A stretch of 64,000 nucleotides of DNA from the NCBI RefSeq assembly GCF_007004665.1, contig NZ_ML660062.1, positions 62,001-126,000 on the forward strand. The letters are read 5' to 3'. The notes below the pieces were generated by a model. The model was not told the DNA's origin. It searched no databases and saw nothing but the letters and a program-made list of their open reading frames with translations. The position numbers and the translations under genes were made by a program. Positions within the stretch are counted from its first letter, which is position 1. Each line of letters opens with the position of its first letter. This DNA is from Denitrobaculum tricleocarpae (GTDB lineage Bacteria; Pseudomonadota; Alphaproteobacteria; Kiloniellales; Kiloniellaceae). This document shows positions 27,433-36,522 of the stretch, piece after piece.

Positions 27433-27589
27433 GGTTACGCATACAAAAGACGGGCGCCGTCCGGTCCTTCCCGCCTCTTAAAGGAAATGTAATTTCTCTA
27501 ACCATAACCTGGGCTCTGGGGAATGGCGCCAGGAAACGTCTCCGGCCTAGACATGAACTCAGCAGAGTGGCGGCAATGGCCCGGGTCAG

Positions 27590-27617
27590 TTGACGGCCCG
27601 CCAGACAGCACTATATT
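27590..27617 (+). promoter_or_regulatory. Sigma-70 type promoter for the DUF2889 gene
   Basis: TTGACG at 27590-27595 and TATATT at 27612-27617 with a 16-base spacer, about 105 bases before the start codon at 27722. It is the best consensus promoter match found by eye in the window. Confidence 0.6.
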
Positions 27618-27721
27618 CCGCCCCTTAGACCAGGTTGCGCAAAAACGCGAGAGAAACCCGGCGCGACGCTGCGAAAACCTGCGAAACCCTGCGGCTCCAA
27701 CAGTTACTTCGGAAGGATTAC

Positions 27722-28342
27722 ATGGCGCTCTCACCAGCAGTCGAACGCGAACTTCAGCACACACGGCGCTTCGACTTTAAGGGTTTCGCGCGCAAGGACG
27801 GTCTTTGGGATATAGAAGGTCATATGACCGATACCAAACCCTATGGCTTTCCCAATGACTTCCGCGGCTACATCGAAGCCGATGAGCCCCTGCACGACAT
27901 GTGGATCCGCCTGACCATCGACGAGGAATTTCTGGTGCACGCCATCGAAGCGGTGACTGACGCCGGCCCCTACCAAATCTGCCCGGCAATAACGCCGAAC
28001 TTTCAAAAGGTGGTTGGCTTGAGGATCGGGCCCGGATGGCGGCAGAAGCTGCGCGGCAAAGTCGGCGGCGTGGAAGGCTGCACCCATCTGGTCGAGATGC
28101 TGACGGCCATGGCGACAGTTGCCTACCAGACCCTCTATCCGACGCTCGCGAAAAAACGCCGGGAGTCGTCGCCTCCGGAGAAACCATCAAAGCCGCCGCT
28201 GCTCGACAGCTGTCATACCTTCCGAAGCGATGGCGAAGTCGCCCGCACGAGCTGGCCTGCCTTCTACACCGGCGACAAGAAAACTGGCGACAAGGAAACA
28301 GGCGACAAGGAAACAGGCAACAAAGAGACCGTGGGAGAGTAA
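27722..28342 (+). CDS. DUF2889 domain protein with repeat tail
   Basis: 206 residues from ATG at 27722, with GGAAGGA directly upstream; an earlier in-frame ATG at 27635 is unsupported. The conserved region runs from VERELQHTRRFDFKGFARKD through LWDIEGHMTDTKPYGFPND and VGLRIGPGWRQKLRGKVGGV EGCTHL, matching DUF2889. That family has no firmly known activity. The last 25 residues are four five-residue repeats (TGDKK, TGDKE, TGDKE, TGNKE), unrelated to the domain. The gene has its own promoter and stands alone. Confidence 0.82.
   Translation: MALSPAVERELQHTRRFDFKGFARKDGLWDIEGHMTDTKPYGFPNDFRGYIEADEPLHDMWIRLTIDEEFLVHAIEAVTDAGPYQICPAITPNFQKVVGLRIGPGWRQKLRGKVGGVEGCTHLVEMLTAMATVAYQTLYPTLAKKRRESSPPEKPSKPPLLDSCHTFRSDGEVARTSWPAFYTGDKKTGDKETGDKETGNKETVGE
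28268..28327 (+). repeat. Four tandem 15-bp units in the DUF2889 gene
   Basis: Units at 28268-28282, 28283-28297, 28298-28312 and 28313-28327, consensus ACAGGCGACAAGGAA, with one to three differences between units. In frame, they add charged five-residue repeats at the protein end. Confidence 0.9.
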
Positions 28343-28504
28343 GCGGCAAGGAAAGCAATCTGATCTCGCCCATTGAGCGGCGGTTGATCGTGCTTATGGG
28401 TCTGATCTAACTGTAAGATGTCGAATCGACCCTGTTTCGGTTTAGGAGCAGATTCACAAGAGTGACGGATCGCTTTTGGCAATTCTGTCCAAAACGCATC
28501 TACT

Positions 28505-28867
28505 CTAGGTTGGATCGCTATCAGAATCCGCGCCTTCGGACAACGTCCCATGTCCGGCGCTCACGTGCCCTTCCTCCGTCGCGGCAGCCATAAAATAGGC
28601 CAGAATAAAAACCCGGACCGCCGCCGTCAGACTCGATTCGTTCCGCCGAGCGTTGATCATGGTGCAGAGCTCGTTGGCATTCTTGGATTCACGTCGGCAC
28701 ACTTCCCCCAGTGCGTCCCACATAACCGGCTCAAGACGCAAGCTCGTCCTTCGGCCAGACACCAATATGTTCCGGCTTACCAGACTGCTCTCAGACCGCG
28801 CTTCCTGGTTCTGCCCGTCTCGTCCTTCCGCCCCTGACCGAGTCAGATTACTTCTCCTACCAACCAC
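28505..28867 (-). CDS. Ribbon-helix-helix DNA-binding protein
   Basis: About 120 residues from a GTG at 28867; the conserved part begins at LVSRNILVSGRRTSLRLEPV, and the true start may be nearer to it. The pattern is RHH_4: strand (GRRTSLRLE), helix (PVMWDALGEVCRRES), turn, helix (ANELCTMINAR), then SSLTAAVRVFILAYF. These proteins bind DNA as dimers through the paired strand and often repress their own gene. Two palindromes lie just upstream of the coding start, in the position of an autoregulatory operator (see separate entries). Related genes are common in Rhodospirillales; their targets are unknown. Confidence 0.78.
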   Translation of the reverse strand: MVGRRSNLTRSGAEGRDGQNQEARSESSLVSRNILVSGRRTSLRLEPVMWDALGEVCRRESKNANELCTMINARRNESSLTAAVRVFILAYFMAAATEEGHVSAGHGTLSEGADSDSDPT

Positions 28868-28905
28868 TCATACCGCCTGATACGCCGCCGCACTTATCCT
28901 TATGG

Positions 28906-28927
28906 GTGTATTTTACTTCAAATACAC
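28906..28927. promoter_or_regulatory. Palindrome upstream of the ribbon-helix-helix gene
   Basis: GTGTATTT (28906-28913) and AAATACAC (28920-28927) are perfect 8-bp arms around six bases, about 40 bases before the coding start of the regulator. Size and symmetry fit an RHH operator; binding is inferred. Confidence 0.5.
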
Positions 28928-28970
28928 TATTATGAATGGATCATTTTTCGTCAATACCCACATTAGATGT

Positions 28971-28984
28971 ATGATTAAAATCAT
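28971..28984. promoter_or_regulatory. Second palindrome between the regulator and bolA
   Basis: ATGATTAAAATCAT, arms of six around two bases, in the same AT-rich 142-base gap. It lies just past the 3' end of bolA and on the upstream side of the regulator. Confidence 0.4.
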
Positions 28985-29009
28985 AATACACTTTATTAGT
29001 GCAATTAAA

Positions 29010-29288
29010 TTATCGCCTCGTGTATTCCGATGGCGCAAGCGTTTTTAACTGCAAGGCGTGAACAGTCTCGGCAAGCTCGTCCGCCAAAAGCGCATAAACC
29101 ATGCGCTGCCGCTCGACCCTGGATTTACCGCTGAACTGCTCGGAGACGATTTCGACCCTGAAATGGGTCTGCCCGCCTTCCCGCCAGCCCGAATGGCCTT
29201 CATGTTTGTGGGAGTCGTCCACAATTGACAGATGCAAGGGAGAGAGCCCCGCCGTCAGTTTTTCGTTCATACGGTCAGTCACGGTCAT
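29010..29288 (-). CDS. bolA: BolA family protein
   Basis: 92 residues. The BolA fold is evident: DRMNEKLTAGLSPLHLSIVD, the loop DSHKHEGHSGWREGGQTHFR (with the conserved histidines that share a Fe-S cluster with monothiol glutaredoxins), VEIVSEQFSGKSRVERQRMV and the final helix ELAETVHALQLKTLAPSEY. It probably works with a Grx4-type glutaredoxin in iron-sulfur handling. It is divergent from the J-domain and cobST genes, an arrangement typical of alphaproteobacteria. The start may be ATG 29288 or the internal Met at residue 7. Confidence 0.9.
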   Translation of the reverse strand: MTVTDRMNEKLTAGLSPLHLSIVDDSHKHEGHSGWREGGQTHFRVEIVSEQFSGKSRVERQRMVYALLADELAETVHALQLKTLAPSEYTRR

Positions 29289-29750
29289 TTTTGCCTACTC
29301 GTTAATTCAAGGTGGTTTGCCGTTAAGAGGGCCTTGCGGTCGGGAATGTCGGCTCTGCCGGTGCTTAATCTGTCTTTCGGGCCGAGGATCAGGCCCGGCG
29401 AAGGTCAAGACCAAGCCTTTCTATCAGTGCGACAGACGAACTGTATTTGATGCCGATCAATGCCACTAGAGCATATTCCGATCTTACGGACTCATCTGGT
29501 GGGTCAAAGGCGCTCAGTCGCACAGGCGTGTGCCCCGCGCGATGCGCGCGCACCGCTCTTCAAACCGCGCCGTGCCGGGAAATAAAATCACCCCGGTCAA
29601 ATGAATCCGCGAGACCGGAACCTGCTCTGGCCGGGCGCCCTGTCGGAGCCCGGGTCCAGCGCGTGACCGGCATCGTGAATGTTAAGCGTAACATACGAAT
29701 TTCGCGCTACAATCCTTGCCTCGCCCGGTTACCGCCTCCATAATTTACTG
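29289..29750. other. Gap between bolA and the J-domain gene
   Basis: 462 bases between divergent genes, so both promoters should lie here. About a third is occupied by a decayed inverted-end repeat (29466-29630, listed separately). Otherwise no gene or clear motif is seen. Confidence 0.5.
29466..29630. repeat. Decayed copy of an inverted-end intergenic repeat
   Basis: Left end CTAGAGCATATTCCGATCTT (29466 on) matches the left end of the element at 63593. The right end, CCCGGTCAAATGAATCCGC continuing to TGCTCTGG near 29630, matches the right end of that element with several mismatches. The interior is shorter and diverged. It is probably a non-autonomous mobile or REP-type element. Confidence 0.65.
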
Positions 29751-30320
29751 ATGTCTCGTTCGACCCACAAATATCAGGGCACGCCTGACCCGCGGGCTGC
29801 CGCCGCCCAGTATGCCTGCCATTTTCCCGGCTGCGAGCTGGAAGGGCCTTACCGCGCGCCGAAGTCCCGGAACCAGCTGGACCGCTACCTTTGGTTCTGC
29901 CTGGAGCATATCCGCGAATACAATCAGGCCTGGGACTTTTTCAAGGGCATGAGCGAGCAGGAAATCGAACGGGAGCGCCGCGCCGATTCAGTCTGGCAGC
30001 GCGAAACCTGGCCCCTGGGCAAGGACAAGCCGCAGGCCAAGCGCTGGCGGGGCGAAAACCTGCATGACGATTTTGGAATTTTTGGCGACCAGGCGAAATC
30101 CGAAGCGCCAAAACAGCCCGTGAGTGAGGAAACCGAAGCTCTCCTGGCCCTCGGACTGAAACATCCCGTGACCTTTCAGGAAATCCGCACTAAGTACCGT
30201 GCATTGGCCAAAGAATTACATCCCGATGCCAACGGCGGTGATCCGGAGGCGGAGGAGCGACTTAAGGATGTCACACGGGCCTACGCCCTGCTTAAAGTAT
30301 CTTTCCGCGAAAGCCCGTAG
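29751..30320 (+). CDS. J-domain (DnaJ-like) protein next to cobST
   Basis: 189 residues from ATG at 29751 (29679 is an unsupported in-frame start). The N-terminal half contains C-PGCELEGPYRAPKSRNQLDR and WFCLEHIREYNQAWDFFKGM, a pattern with two to three cysteines seen in alphaproteobacterial J-proteins. A J-domain forms the C-terminus, VTFQEIRTKYRALAKELHPD then ANGGDPEAEERLKDVTRAYA, with HPD needed to stimulate a Hsp70 ATPase. Placed 48 bases before cobS, in the widely conserved order with bolA on the other side, it may help fold or assemble the cobaltochelatase. Confidence 0.88.
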   Translation: MSRSTHKYQGTPDPRAAAAQYACHFPGCELEGPYRAPKSRNQLDRYLWFCLEHIREYNQAWDFFKGMSEQEIERERRADSVWQRETWPLGKDKPQAKRWRGENLHDDFGIFGDQAKSEAPKQPVSEETEALLALGLKHPVTFQEIRTKYRALAKELHPDANGGDPEAEERLKDVTRAYALLKVSFRESP

Positions 30321-30368
30321 AAACCGGCTTCTATTCTTTTCGAACATCTCACCAACGGACCGTAACTT

Positions 30369-31364
30369 ATGTCTTCAGCACCAGCCCTCGGCGGCTCAGA
30401 AATGCCCACTGCGGGACCGGATATCACTGTATCGGCACGTCAGACCTTCGGGATTGACAGCGACATGCAGATTCCAGCGTTCAGCCAACCCAACAGCTAC
30501 GTCCCGGACACGGACGAGGCCTATCGGTTCGATCACGATACGACGCTTGCCATCCTGGCGGGTTTCGCCTTCAACCGCCGGGTTATGGTCCAGGGATATC
30601 ACGGTACCGGTAAGTCGACCCATATCGAGCAGGTGGCATCGCGCCTGAACTGGCCCTGCATCCGGATCAACCTGGACAGCCACATCAGCCGTATCGATCT
30701 GATCGGCAAGGACGCGATTGTCCTGAAAGACGGCAAGCAGGTCACCGAGTTCCGCGAGGGGCTGCTGCCCTGGGCCCTGCAGCGCCCGACCGCTCTGGTC
30801 TTCGACGAGTACGACGCCGGCCGCCCGGACGTGATGTTCGTGATTCAGCGGGTTCTCGAAGTCGAAGGCCGGCTGACCCTGCTCGACCAGAACCAGGTCA
30901 TCAAGCCGCATTCCGCCTTCCGGCTGTTCTCGACCGCCAACACGGTGGGACTGGGCGATACCACGGGCCTCTATCACGGCACGCAGCAGATCAACCAGGG
31001 CCAGATGGACCGCTGGAACATCGTGACCACGCTCAATTACCTGGAGCACGAAGAAGAAGAGAACATCGTTCTGGCCAAGTGCCCGGATTACGACAGCAAG
31101 GAAGGCCAGGAGACGATCGCGGCCATGGTCGCCCTGGCGGATCTGACCCGCAGCGGCTTCATCAACGGCGATATCTCGACGGTGATGAGCCCGCGGACCG
31201 TGATCACCTGGGCGCAGAACGCCAAGATTTTCGGCAACGTCGGTTTTGCTTTCCGCGTCACCTTCCTGAACAAGTGCGATGAGATCGAGCGCGGCGTCGT
31301 GACGGAATACTATCAGCGTTGCTTCGGCACCGAGCTTCAGGAAGGAAGTGCGTCGCTCGTTTAA
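30369..31364 (+). CDS. cobS: Aerobic cobaltochelatase AAA+ subunit CobS
   Basis: 331 residues, matching the family. It is a AAA+ ATPase: Walker [10 protein letters not shown] at 76-84, Walker [11 protein letters not shown] at about 145-154, sensor segment [20 protein letters not shown] and a MoxR-like end. With CobT it forms a ring that drives cobalt insertion into hydrogenobyrinic acid a,c-diamide by CobN. The N-terminal ISARQTF-like segment and [20 protein letters not shown] are CobS hallmarks. cobT follows after 120 bases. cobN is not in the window, which is usual since cobN normally lies elsewhere. Confidence 0.95.
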   Translation: MSSAPALGGSEMPTAGPDITVSARQTFGIDSDMQIPAFSQPNSYVPDTDEAYRFDHDTTLAILAGFAFNRRVMVQGYHGTGKSTHIEQVASRLNWPCIRINLDSHISRIDLIGKDAIVLKDGKQVTEFREGLLPWALQRPTALVFDEYDAGRPDVMFVIQRVLEVEGRLTLLDQNQVIKPHSAFRLFSTANTVGLGDTTGLYHGTQQINQGQMDRWNIVTTLNYLEHEEEENIVLAKCPDYDSKEGQETIAAMVALADLTRSGFINGDISTVMSPRTVITWAQNAKIFGNVGFAFRVTFLNKCDEIERGVVTEYYQRCFGTELQEGSASLV

Positions 31365-31484
31365 GGAGAGACCGGTCAAGGTTAAGACCGCCGGACCCGC
31401 GAACGAAATCATCATCTGACTGCCGGAGGCGGCCAACAGCCGCCAAAGGACAGTCGGCAGGATGCAGAGCGCCAGGCAAAGACC

Positions 31485-33359
31485 ATGGACAACAGCGAAA
31501 GCCCCATCGAGAAGTTCAAGCGCGTCACGGCGGCCACCATGCGCGCGATCTCGGAGCGTGAAGAAATCACCGCGGCCTTCACCCCGAGCGGCCAGGGCCT
31601 CTCGGGCACGGAGGTCAGGTTGCCGATGCCTGCGCGCGATCTGCCTGCCTCGGACGTTGCACAGGTACGTGGTCAGGCCGATGCGGTCGCCCTGCGCCTG
31701 AAGTACCACGATGAAAGTACGCACCGGGTCCAGCGGCCACAGCAGGATTCGGCCCGCGAGGTGTTCGATGCCGTCGAACAGGCCCGCTGCGAAGCCCTGG
31801 GCATGAAGCGCATGACCGGCGTCGCCTCGAATCTTGAAGCAACGCTCGCCGAACAATGCCACGCCAAGGGCCTGACCCGCGTGACAAGTCACGAGGACGT
31901 GCCTCTCTCAGAAGCCCTGCGGGTGCTGGCGCGAGAGGCCATCACAGGAACACCGCCTCCACCCGCTGCCCGTAACCTGGTCGACCTCTGGCGGCCGCAT
32001 CTGCATGCGGATGTTCTGCGCGACCTGGCCGACATGGGCGCGAACGCGGAAGACCAGGAGTCCTTTGCCAAGGTGGTCAAGCAGATGCTGCGGCATCTGG
32101 ATCTGGACGTGACCAGCGAGGACGATCTGGGCGACGATCAGGACGAGAACGAAGACGGCGACGGCTCCGAAGATGCGCCGTCGGATTCGCGGGGCGACGG
32201 AGAGGAACAGGAGTCGGCGGAAGACCAGGCCAGCATGGAAAGCCAACAGGGCGAAGCCATGGAGGACGATTCCGGCGAGGGCCAGGACGCAGACGCGGAC
32301 GGCGAGATGATGGCCGACGCCGGCGAGGACCAGCCGGGTCAGCCGACGGAAACGCCGCAGCACCAGGATCGCCGGAACGCGCTGGATCAGGCGGCCTATC
32401 ATCCCTACACCTCGGTCTTCGACGAAACCATCGATGCCGCCGAACTCTGCGATGCGGATGAACTGAACCGCCTGCGTCAGATGCTCGACCAGCAGCTCGC
32501 GCACCTGCAGGGCGTGATCGCGAAGCTCGCCAACCGCTTGCAACGCCGCCTGCTGGCCCAGCAGACCCGTAATTGGGACTTCAATCTCGAAGAAGGAATC
32601 CTGGACACCTCGCGCCTGACCCGTGTCGTGGTCAGCCCGACTCACTCGCTGAGTTACAAGCAGGAACAGGATATGGAGTTCCGCGACACGGTGGTCAGCC
32701 TGCTGATCGACAACTCAGGCTCCATGCGCGGACGGCCAATCACGGTCGCGGCCATGAGCGCCGATATCCTGGCGCGCACACTCGAGCGCTGCGGCGTGAA
32801 GGTGGAAATCCTGGGCTTTACCACGCGCATGTGGAAGGGCGGCCAGTCCCGCGAACGCTGGATCGCCGACGGGAAGCCCCCCAATCCGGGCCGGCTGAAC
32901 GACGTTCGTCACATCATTTACAAGTCCGCCGATGCCCCCTGGCGCCGCGCGCGCAAGAACCTGGGGCTGATGCTGCGCGAGGGGATCCTGAAGGAAAACA
33001 TCGACGGTGAAGCTCTGCTGTGGGCCCACAACCGGATCGTAACCCGTCCGGAGCAGCGGCGCGTTCTGATGGTCATCTCGGATGGCGCGCCGGTGGACGA
33101 TTCGACCCTTTCGGTCAATCCCGGCAACTATCTCGAAAAACATCTGCGCGAAGTCATCTCTTACATCGAGAGCCGCTCGCCGGTCGAACTGCTGGCCATC
33201 GGGATCGGGCATGACGTGACCCGCTACTACAAGCGGGCGGTCACCATCGTCGACGCCGAGCAATTGGGCGGCACGGTGATGGAGAAGCTGGCAGAGCTCT
33301 TCGACGAGGGCGGCCCCAACGCCACCACGCATCATCATCGCCGGCGCAAGGTTTCCTGA
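31485..33359 (+). CDS. cobT: Aerobic cobaltochelatase subunit CobT
   Basis: 624 residues. The N-terminal third is helical, then a strongly acidic linker (about 210-300, with many DE pairs), then a von Willebrand A domain whose MIDAS starts at [13 protein letters not shown] (about 406) and ends with the conserved ELFDEG region. This is the standard plan of CobT, which forms a hexameric platform with CobS and contacts CobN through its MIDAS. Most of the N-terminal region is recognisable as CobT ([20 protein letters not shown]). The last gene of the unit; a hairpin terminator follows. Confidence 0.94.
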   Translation: MDNSESPIEKFKRVTAATMRAISEREEITAAFTPSGQGLSGTEVRLPMPARDLPASDVAQVRGQADAVALRLKYHDESTHRVQRPQQDSAREVFDAVEQARCEALGMKRMTGVASNLEATLAEQCHAKGLTRVTSHEDVPLSEALRVLAREAITGTPPPPAARNLVDLWRPHLHADVLRDLADMGANAEDQESFAKVVKQMLRHLDLDVTSEDDLGDDQDENEDGDGSEDAPSDSRGDGEEQESAEDQASMESQQGEAMEDDSGEGQDADADGEMMADAGEDQPGQPTETPQHQDRRNALDQAAYHPYTSVFDETIDAAELCDADELNRLRQMLDQQLAHLQGVIAKLANRLQRRLLAQQTRNWDFNLEEGILDTSRLTRVVVSPTHSLSYKQEQDMEFRDTVVSLLIDNSGSMRGRPITVAAMSADILARTLERCGVKVEILGFTTRMWKGGQSRERWIADGKPPNPGRLNDVRHIIYKSADAPWRRARKNLGLMLREGILKENIDGEALLWAHNRIVTRPEQRRVLMVISDGAPVDDSTLSVNPGNYLEKHLREVISYIESRSPVELLAIGIGHDVTRYYKRAVTIVDAEQLGGTVMEKLAELFDEGGPNATTHHHRRRKVS

Positions 33360-33385
33360 CCCGGGCCGGATCGGCCAAGAAACAG

Positions 33386-33421
33386 GCCCGTCAGACCTTT
33401 ACCGATAGAGATCTGACGGGC
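33386..33421. terminator. Bidirectional terminator between cobT and the dienelactone hydrolase gene
   Basis: GCCCGTCAGA (33386-33395) and TCTGACGGGC (33412-33421) form a perfect 10-bp stem with a 16-base loop between two convergent genes. T-rich sequence is modest on both sides. Confidence 0.65.
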
Positions 33422-33462
33422 TCTACATCTGTTAAAGCCGTCTCGCCCGGGTTAGCCCTGGC

Positions 33463-34230
33463 TCAACCAAGGTGTTCCTTGAAAAACGCCAGGGTACGTT
33501 CCCAGGCCAGCTTGGCATCGGCTTCGTCGTAACGGGCCGAGGTCGGATTGGCGAAGGCATGGTCGGCTTCATACCAGTAGGACTGGTTGGACTTTTCCGC
33601 CTTGGCCATTTCGGCTTCGAACTTGCTGACCATCTCCTGGTTGATCCATTGGTCCGCGGTGGCATAGTGGCCCAGCACCGGTGAGTTCAGAGCCTTGAGG
33701 TCTTCGGCGGAACGCTCCACCCGGCCGTAGTAGACCACCGTGGCCTCGACGGGCGCCGCGATGGAAGCATTCAAAGACCAGCCGCCGCCGAAACACCAGC
33801 CGACCGTGCCGATCTTTCCGGCAACCGCATCGTGGTCGCGCAGCCAGGCGACCCAGGACTGCAGCGTGTTGGTGGCCTGCCCCGGATCGACTGCCTGCAT
33901 GAAGGCCCTGGCGTCATCCGGCTGGGTCGCGACCTTTTCATCGTAGAGATCGACCGCCAGGGCCACGTAGCCTTCTTTGGCCAGTTCAGCGGCCACGACC
34001 TTGATCTGGTCGTTCAGGCCCCACCACTCGTGGATCAGCAACACCGCGGGAGCGGGAAGCTTCGCTGGCATGGCGAGGGCAGCCTTTACCGAACGCCCGT
34101 CTTCGGTGGTAATGGAAACCGTCTTGAGCTCAGACGCCGCGGCCTTGGCCAGGCGCGGGTCAGCCAAGACAGCCGCGAACGACGTCGCGGCAATACCGCT
34201 AAGAACCTGTCTGCGTGCCAATGTCTGCAT
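33463..34230 (-). CDS. Dienelactone hydrolase family protein, exported by Tat
   Basis: 255 residues from ATG at 34230, directly after AGGAGGT; the longer frame to 34293 has no such site. The N-terminus MQTLARRQVLSGIAATSFAA resembles a Tat signal (RRQVL), cleaved near AKAA. The alpha/beta hydrolase core has LIHEWWGLND, the cysteine nucleophile in GWCFGGGW, the acid Asp in HYATADQWI and His in EADHAFAN, the triad of the dienelactone hydrolase family. In this genome it might act on a broad range of esters or on chlorinated lactones; no catechol pathway genes are nearby. It is monocistronic. Confidence 0.88.
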   Translation of the reverse strand: MQTLARRQVLSGIAATSFAAVLADPRLAKAAASELKTVSITTEDGRSVKAALAMPAKLPAPAVLLIHEWWGLNDQIKVVAAELAKEGYVALAVDLYDEKVATQPDDARAFMQAVDPGQATNTLQSWVAWLRDHDAVAGKIGTVGWCFGGGWSLNASIAAPVEATVVYYGRVERSAEDLKALNSPVLGHYATADQWINQEMVSKFEAEMAKAEKSNQSYWYEADHAFANPTSARYDEADAKLAWERTLAFFKEHLG

Positions 34231-34411
34231 GGTAACCTCCTGTAGTTGCCAACCGCAAAGCTGTTTTGTGAAAAGCTGTTGTGTGTCTGGCAAGGTTTGA
34301 CGAAAAGCGGATGTCAGTGATGAAATCGGAATACCGGGTTATAGTTAACCTGTAAGACGATGTTTTCAACTTGGCGCTGGGGAGCGGACCGCCGCGGAGC
34401 ATCACAATCGC

Positions 34412-35458
34412 GTGCGTTTTCAGGAGAGTTTCAGGGAATTGACACAGACATTTTCGCGCCCGCTCGGCCTTCTGCTGGCGCTCGCGCTATGTGCCTGCTT
34501 CGGGACAGTCAGGAACGTCGCAGCGGACCCGGTTGCGGTCTCGTCCGCAGCCATCCCCTTCCACCCCACACTCCCCGACCGCCGGAAGGCCGGAAAGCTG
34601 ATCTGGCGCGGCGGGCTGGAACTGAAGTCCCAGGTGTCGGCCTTCGGTGGACTCTCCAGCCTCCTGGTCTCCGACGACCTCTCGCGCCTAACCGCCGCAA
34701 GCGACGATGGTCAGTGGTTTCAGGCCAAACTGACCTATGACTCGAACGGCCGTCTGACCGGCCTGTCAGACGCCGCAATGATCCCGATCACCGGACTTAA
34801 CGGCCAGCCGCTCCGCGACAAAGGCGAGCGCGACGCGGAATCCCTGACCCGTCACGCCAGCGGCGATTTGCTGGTGAGCTTCGAGCGGAACCATCGGGTC
34901 TGGCGCTATCCGGCGGATCCCTTCACGAACAAGAAAGCCCCGACCGCCCTGCCCACGCCGCTGCCGCTGACCACGACCTTCGGCAACGGGGGTATCGAAT
35001 CGCTGGTCACCCTGAAGGACGGGCGTGTTCTGGCCATCACCGAGGCCCAGGAGCTTCGCGGCGGCGCCAACCAGGTGGCGGCCTATCTCTGGGATGGAAA
35101 AGTGCCAAAGAGCGATAAGACATGGGCCGTCCTGCGGTTTCAGCGCGAGGGCAAGTTCAAGCCCACCGGCGCGGCGCGGCTGCCCAACGGCGACATCCTA
35201 GTGCTCGAGCGCTCCTATACACCGATCATCGGGGTCGCCATGCGTCTGCGCCGGATCGCCGAGGCCGATATCGGGCCCGGCAAGACCTTGAAGGGCGAGG
35301 AACTGGCGGTGATCCGCCCGCCCCTGGCCGTGGACAATATGGAGGGGATCGATGTGAAGCGCGGTCCGGACGGCGAAACGCTGGTCTATCTGCTGTCCGA
35401 CAACAACTTCAACATCATTCAGCGGAACCTTCTGCTGCTCTTCGAGCTTGAAGAGTGA
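34412..35458 (+). CDS. Exported esterase-like phytase-family protein
   Basis: 348 residues from a GTG at 34412; TTG at 34439 would start nearer the signal peptide. A hydrophobic stretch LGLLLALALCACFGT precedes VRNVAADP, so it is exported, perhaps as a lipoprotein. The mature part has beta-propeller signs: LKSQVSAFGGLSSLLVSDDL then RLTAASDDGQWFQAKLTYDS, GIESLVTLKDGRVLAITEAQ and DNMEGIDVKRGPDGETLVYL. These match the esterase-like activity of phytase family (a calcium-dependent propeller). Substrate unknown. It is separated from rpmB by a shared terminator. Confidence 0.82.
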   Translation: MRFQESFRELTQTFSRPLGLLLALALCACFGTVRNVAADPVAVSSAAIPFHPTLPDRRKAGKLIWRGGLELKSQVSAFGGLSSLLVSDDLSRLTAASDDGQWFQAKLTYDSNGRLTGLSDAAMIPITGLNGQPLRDKGERDAESLTRHASGDLLVSFERNHRVWRYPADPFTNKKAPTALPTPLPLTTTFGNGGIESLVTLKDGRVLAITEAQELRGGANQVAAYLWDGKVPKSDKTWAVLRFQREGKFKPTGAARLPNGDILVLERSYTPIIGVAMRLRRIAEADIGPGKTLKGEELAVIRPPLAVDNMEGIDVKRGPDGETLVYLLSDNNFNIIQRNLLLLFELEE

Positions 35459-35488
35459 CTTTGCAAAGCCGGATCCGGACGGCAGGCA

Positions 35489-35518
35489 CAAAAAAAGGCC
35501 CATCCGAAAACGGGCCTC
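35489..35518 (-). terminator. Terminator of rpmB
   Basis: Minus strand GAGGCCCG...GGGCCTTTTTTT: a 6-7 bp GC stem, loop of about ten bases and seven T residues, located 40 bases past the rpmB stop. It also lies past the end of the convergent plus-strand gene. Confidence 0.75.
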
Positions 35519-35559
35519 TTCAAATCTGTCAGGCGTGAGCCTCAGTCATTAACCACCCC

Positions 35560-35856
35560 TTAGGCAGCAGCCTGGCTCTCGAGGACCTTCTTGACCCGGC
35601 GCTTGAGCTGCCGCGCGCGCTGGCCCAGCTTTGCGGACGGGGTCGAGAGAAGATAAGCATCGAGGCCGCCGCGCTTTTCGATGGTGCGGATGGTCTGCGT
35701 GCTCAGGCGGAACTGAACCGTCTGGCCAAGGGCGTCGCTCAGCATCGAGGTCTGCTGAAGATTCGGCAGAAAGCGGCGGCGAGTCCTGTTGTTCGCGTGA
35801 CTTACGTTATTTCCGGTCTGAACACCTTTGCCGGAGAAGTCGCAACGACGAGCCAT
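35560..35856 (-). CDS. rpmB: 50S ribosomal protein L28
   Basis: 98 residues from ATG at 35856, typical of alphaproteobacterial L28. Signature parts: [20 protein letters not shown] and [20 protein letters not shown], then [21 protein letters not shown] long basic helix with [20 protein letters not shown] ends the protein. The four-cysteine zinc site of some L28 is not present (only Cys5). It belongs to the large ribosomal subunit. The frame continues upstream, but no ribosome site supports a longer form. Confidence 0.95.
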   Translation of the reverse strand: MARRCDFSGKGVQTGNNVSHANNRTRRRFLPNLQQTSMLSDALGQTVQFRLSTQTIRTIEKRGGLDAYLLSTPSAKLGQRARQLKRRVKKVLESQAAA

Positions 35857-36065
35857 GATACCATTCCCAGTTAAGCTAAAAAGCAGGCATAAAACGATAA
35901 TCCGGGCGAAAGCGCCCGGTGCGGGGCGGTTTTTACGGCAGCACCCCGGCGGCGTCAAGGTGAAAAAGGCGAATCCCGCCGGAACCCGCGCCGGAAGGGC
36001 GGGAATCGCACTCCAGAGGCAAATTCCGCGCATTTCTCCCGGCTTAGCCGCCTGTGGCAGAAGCT

Positions 36066-36491
36066 TTAGCTGCCAACATCGAGGGGTTTTGCGCCTGGCC
36101 CGAGCGGCTGGCCATAGCTGAATTCGACGAAATTACCGTCCGGATCCCGCAAACCGCAATAATAACCCACCGGATAGGGCTCGTCGCGCGGCGGACAGGC
36201 CAGATATCCGGCCTCTTCTGCCGCGGCCGCCACCCGGTCCACGGCGGCCCGGCTTTCGAGCGCGAAACCGAAGTGACTGAAATCCTTCTCAGCCTGATCC
36301 CGGCCCGGACCGCCGGGGAGCAGCACAAAGATAAAATCCGTCTCCCGGCCCGGTTCTGCCATCCAAACCACACGGGTGCCGCCGTCGTTGCGTTCATGCA
36401 CGATCCGCATGCCGCAAATGTCGCGGTAAAAGGCAATCGAGGCTTCAAGATCCCGCAGATGCAGGGCAATGTGGGTCAGGCGGGGCGTCAT
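36066..36491 (-). CDS. VOC-family (glyoxalase-like) protein
   Basis: 141 residues from ATG at 36491, preceded by a strong GGAGGAGG site. The two beta-alpha-beta-beta-beta halves are visible: [20 protein letters not shown] with a metal-ligand candidate His7, and [20 protein letters not shown] with His in SHFGF, then [20 protein letters not shown] with the terminal Glu. That His/His/Glu pattern fits a metal-binding site of glyoxalase I or an extradiol-type dioxygenase. Substrate cannot be told. It lies 31 bases before the Atm1-type exporter gene on the other side, same strand, so cotranscription is possible. Confidence 0.85.
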   Translation of the reverse strand: MTPRLTHIALHLRDLEASIAFYRDICGMRIVHERNDGGTRVVWMAEPGRETDFIFVLLPGGPGRDQAEKDFSHFGFALESRAAVDRVAAAAEEAGYLACPPRDEPYPVGYYCGLRDPDGNFVEFSYGQPLGPGAKPLDVGS

Positions 36492-36522
36492 CTCCTCCTC
36501 CGGGCACTGCAAGAGACAGGTT

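Noticed and set aside
30396-31892. 498-codon minus frame across cobS and cobT
   Set aside because: Shadow of two well supported genes; no recognisable domain.
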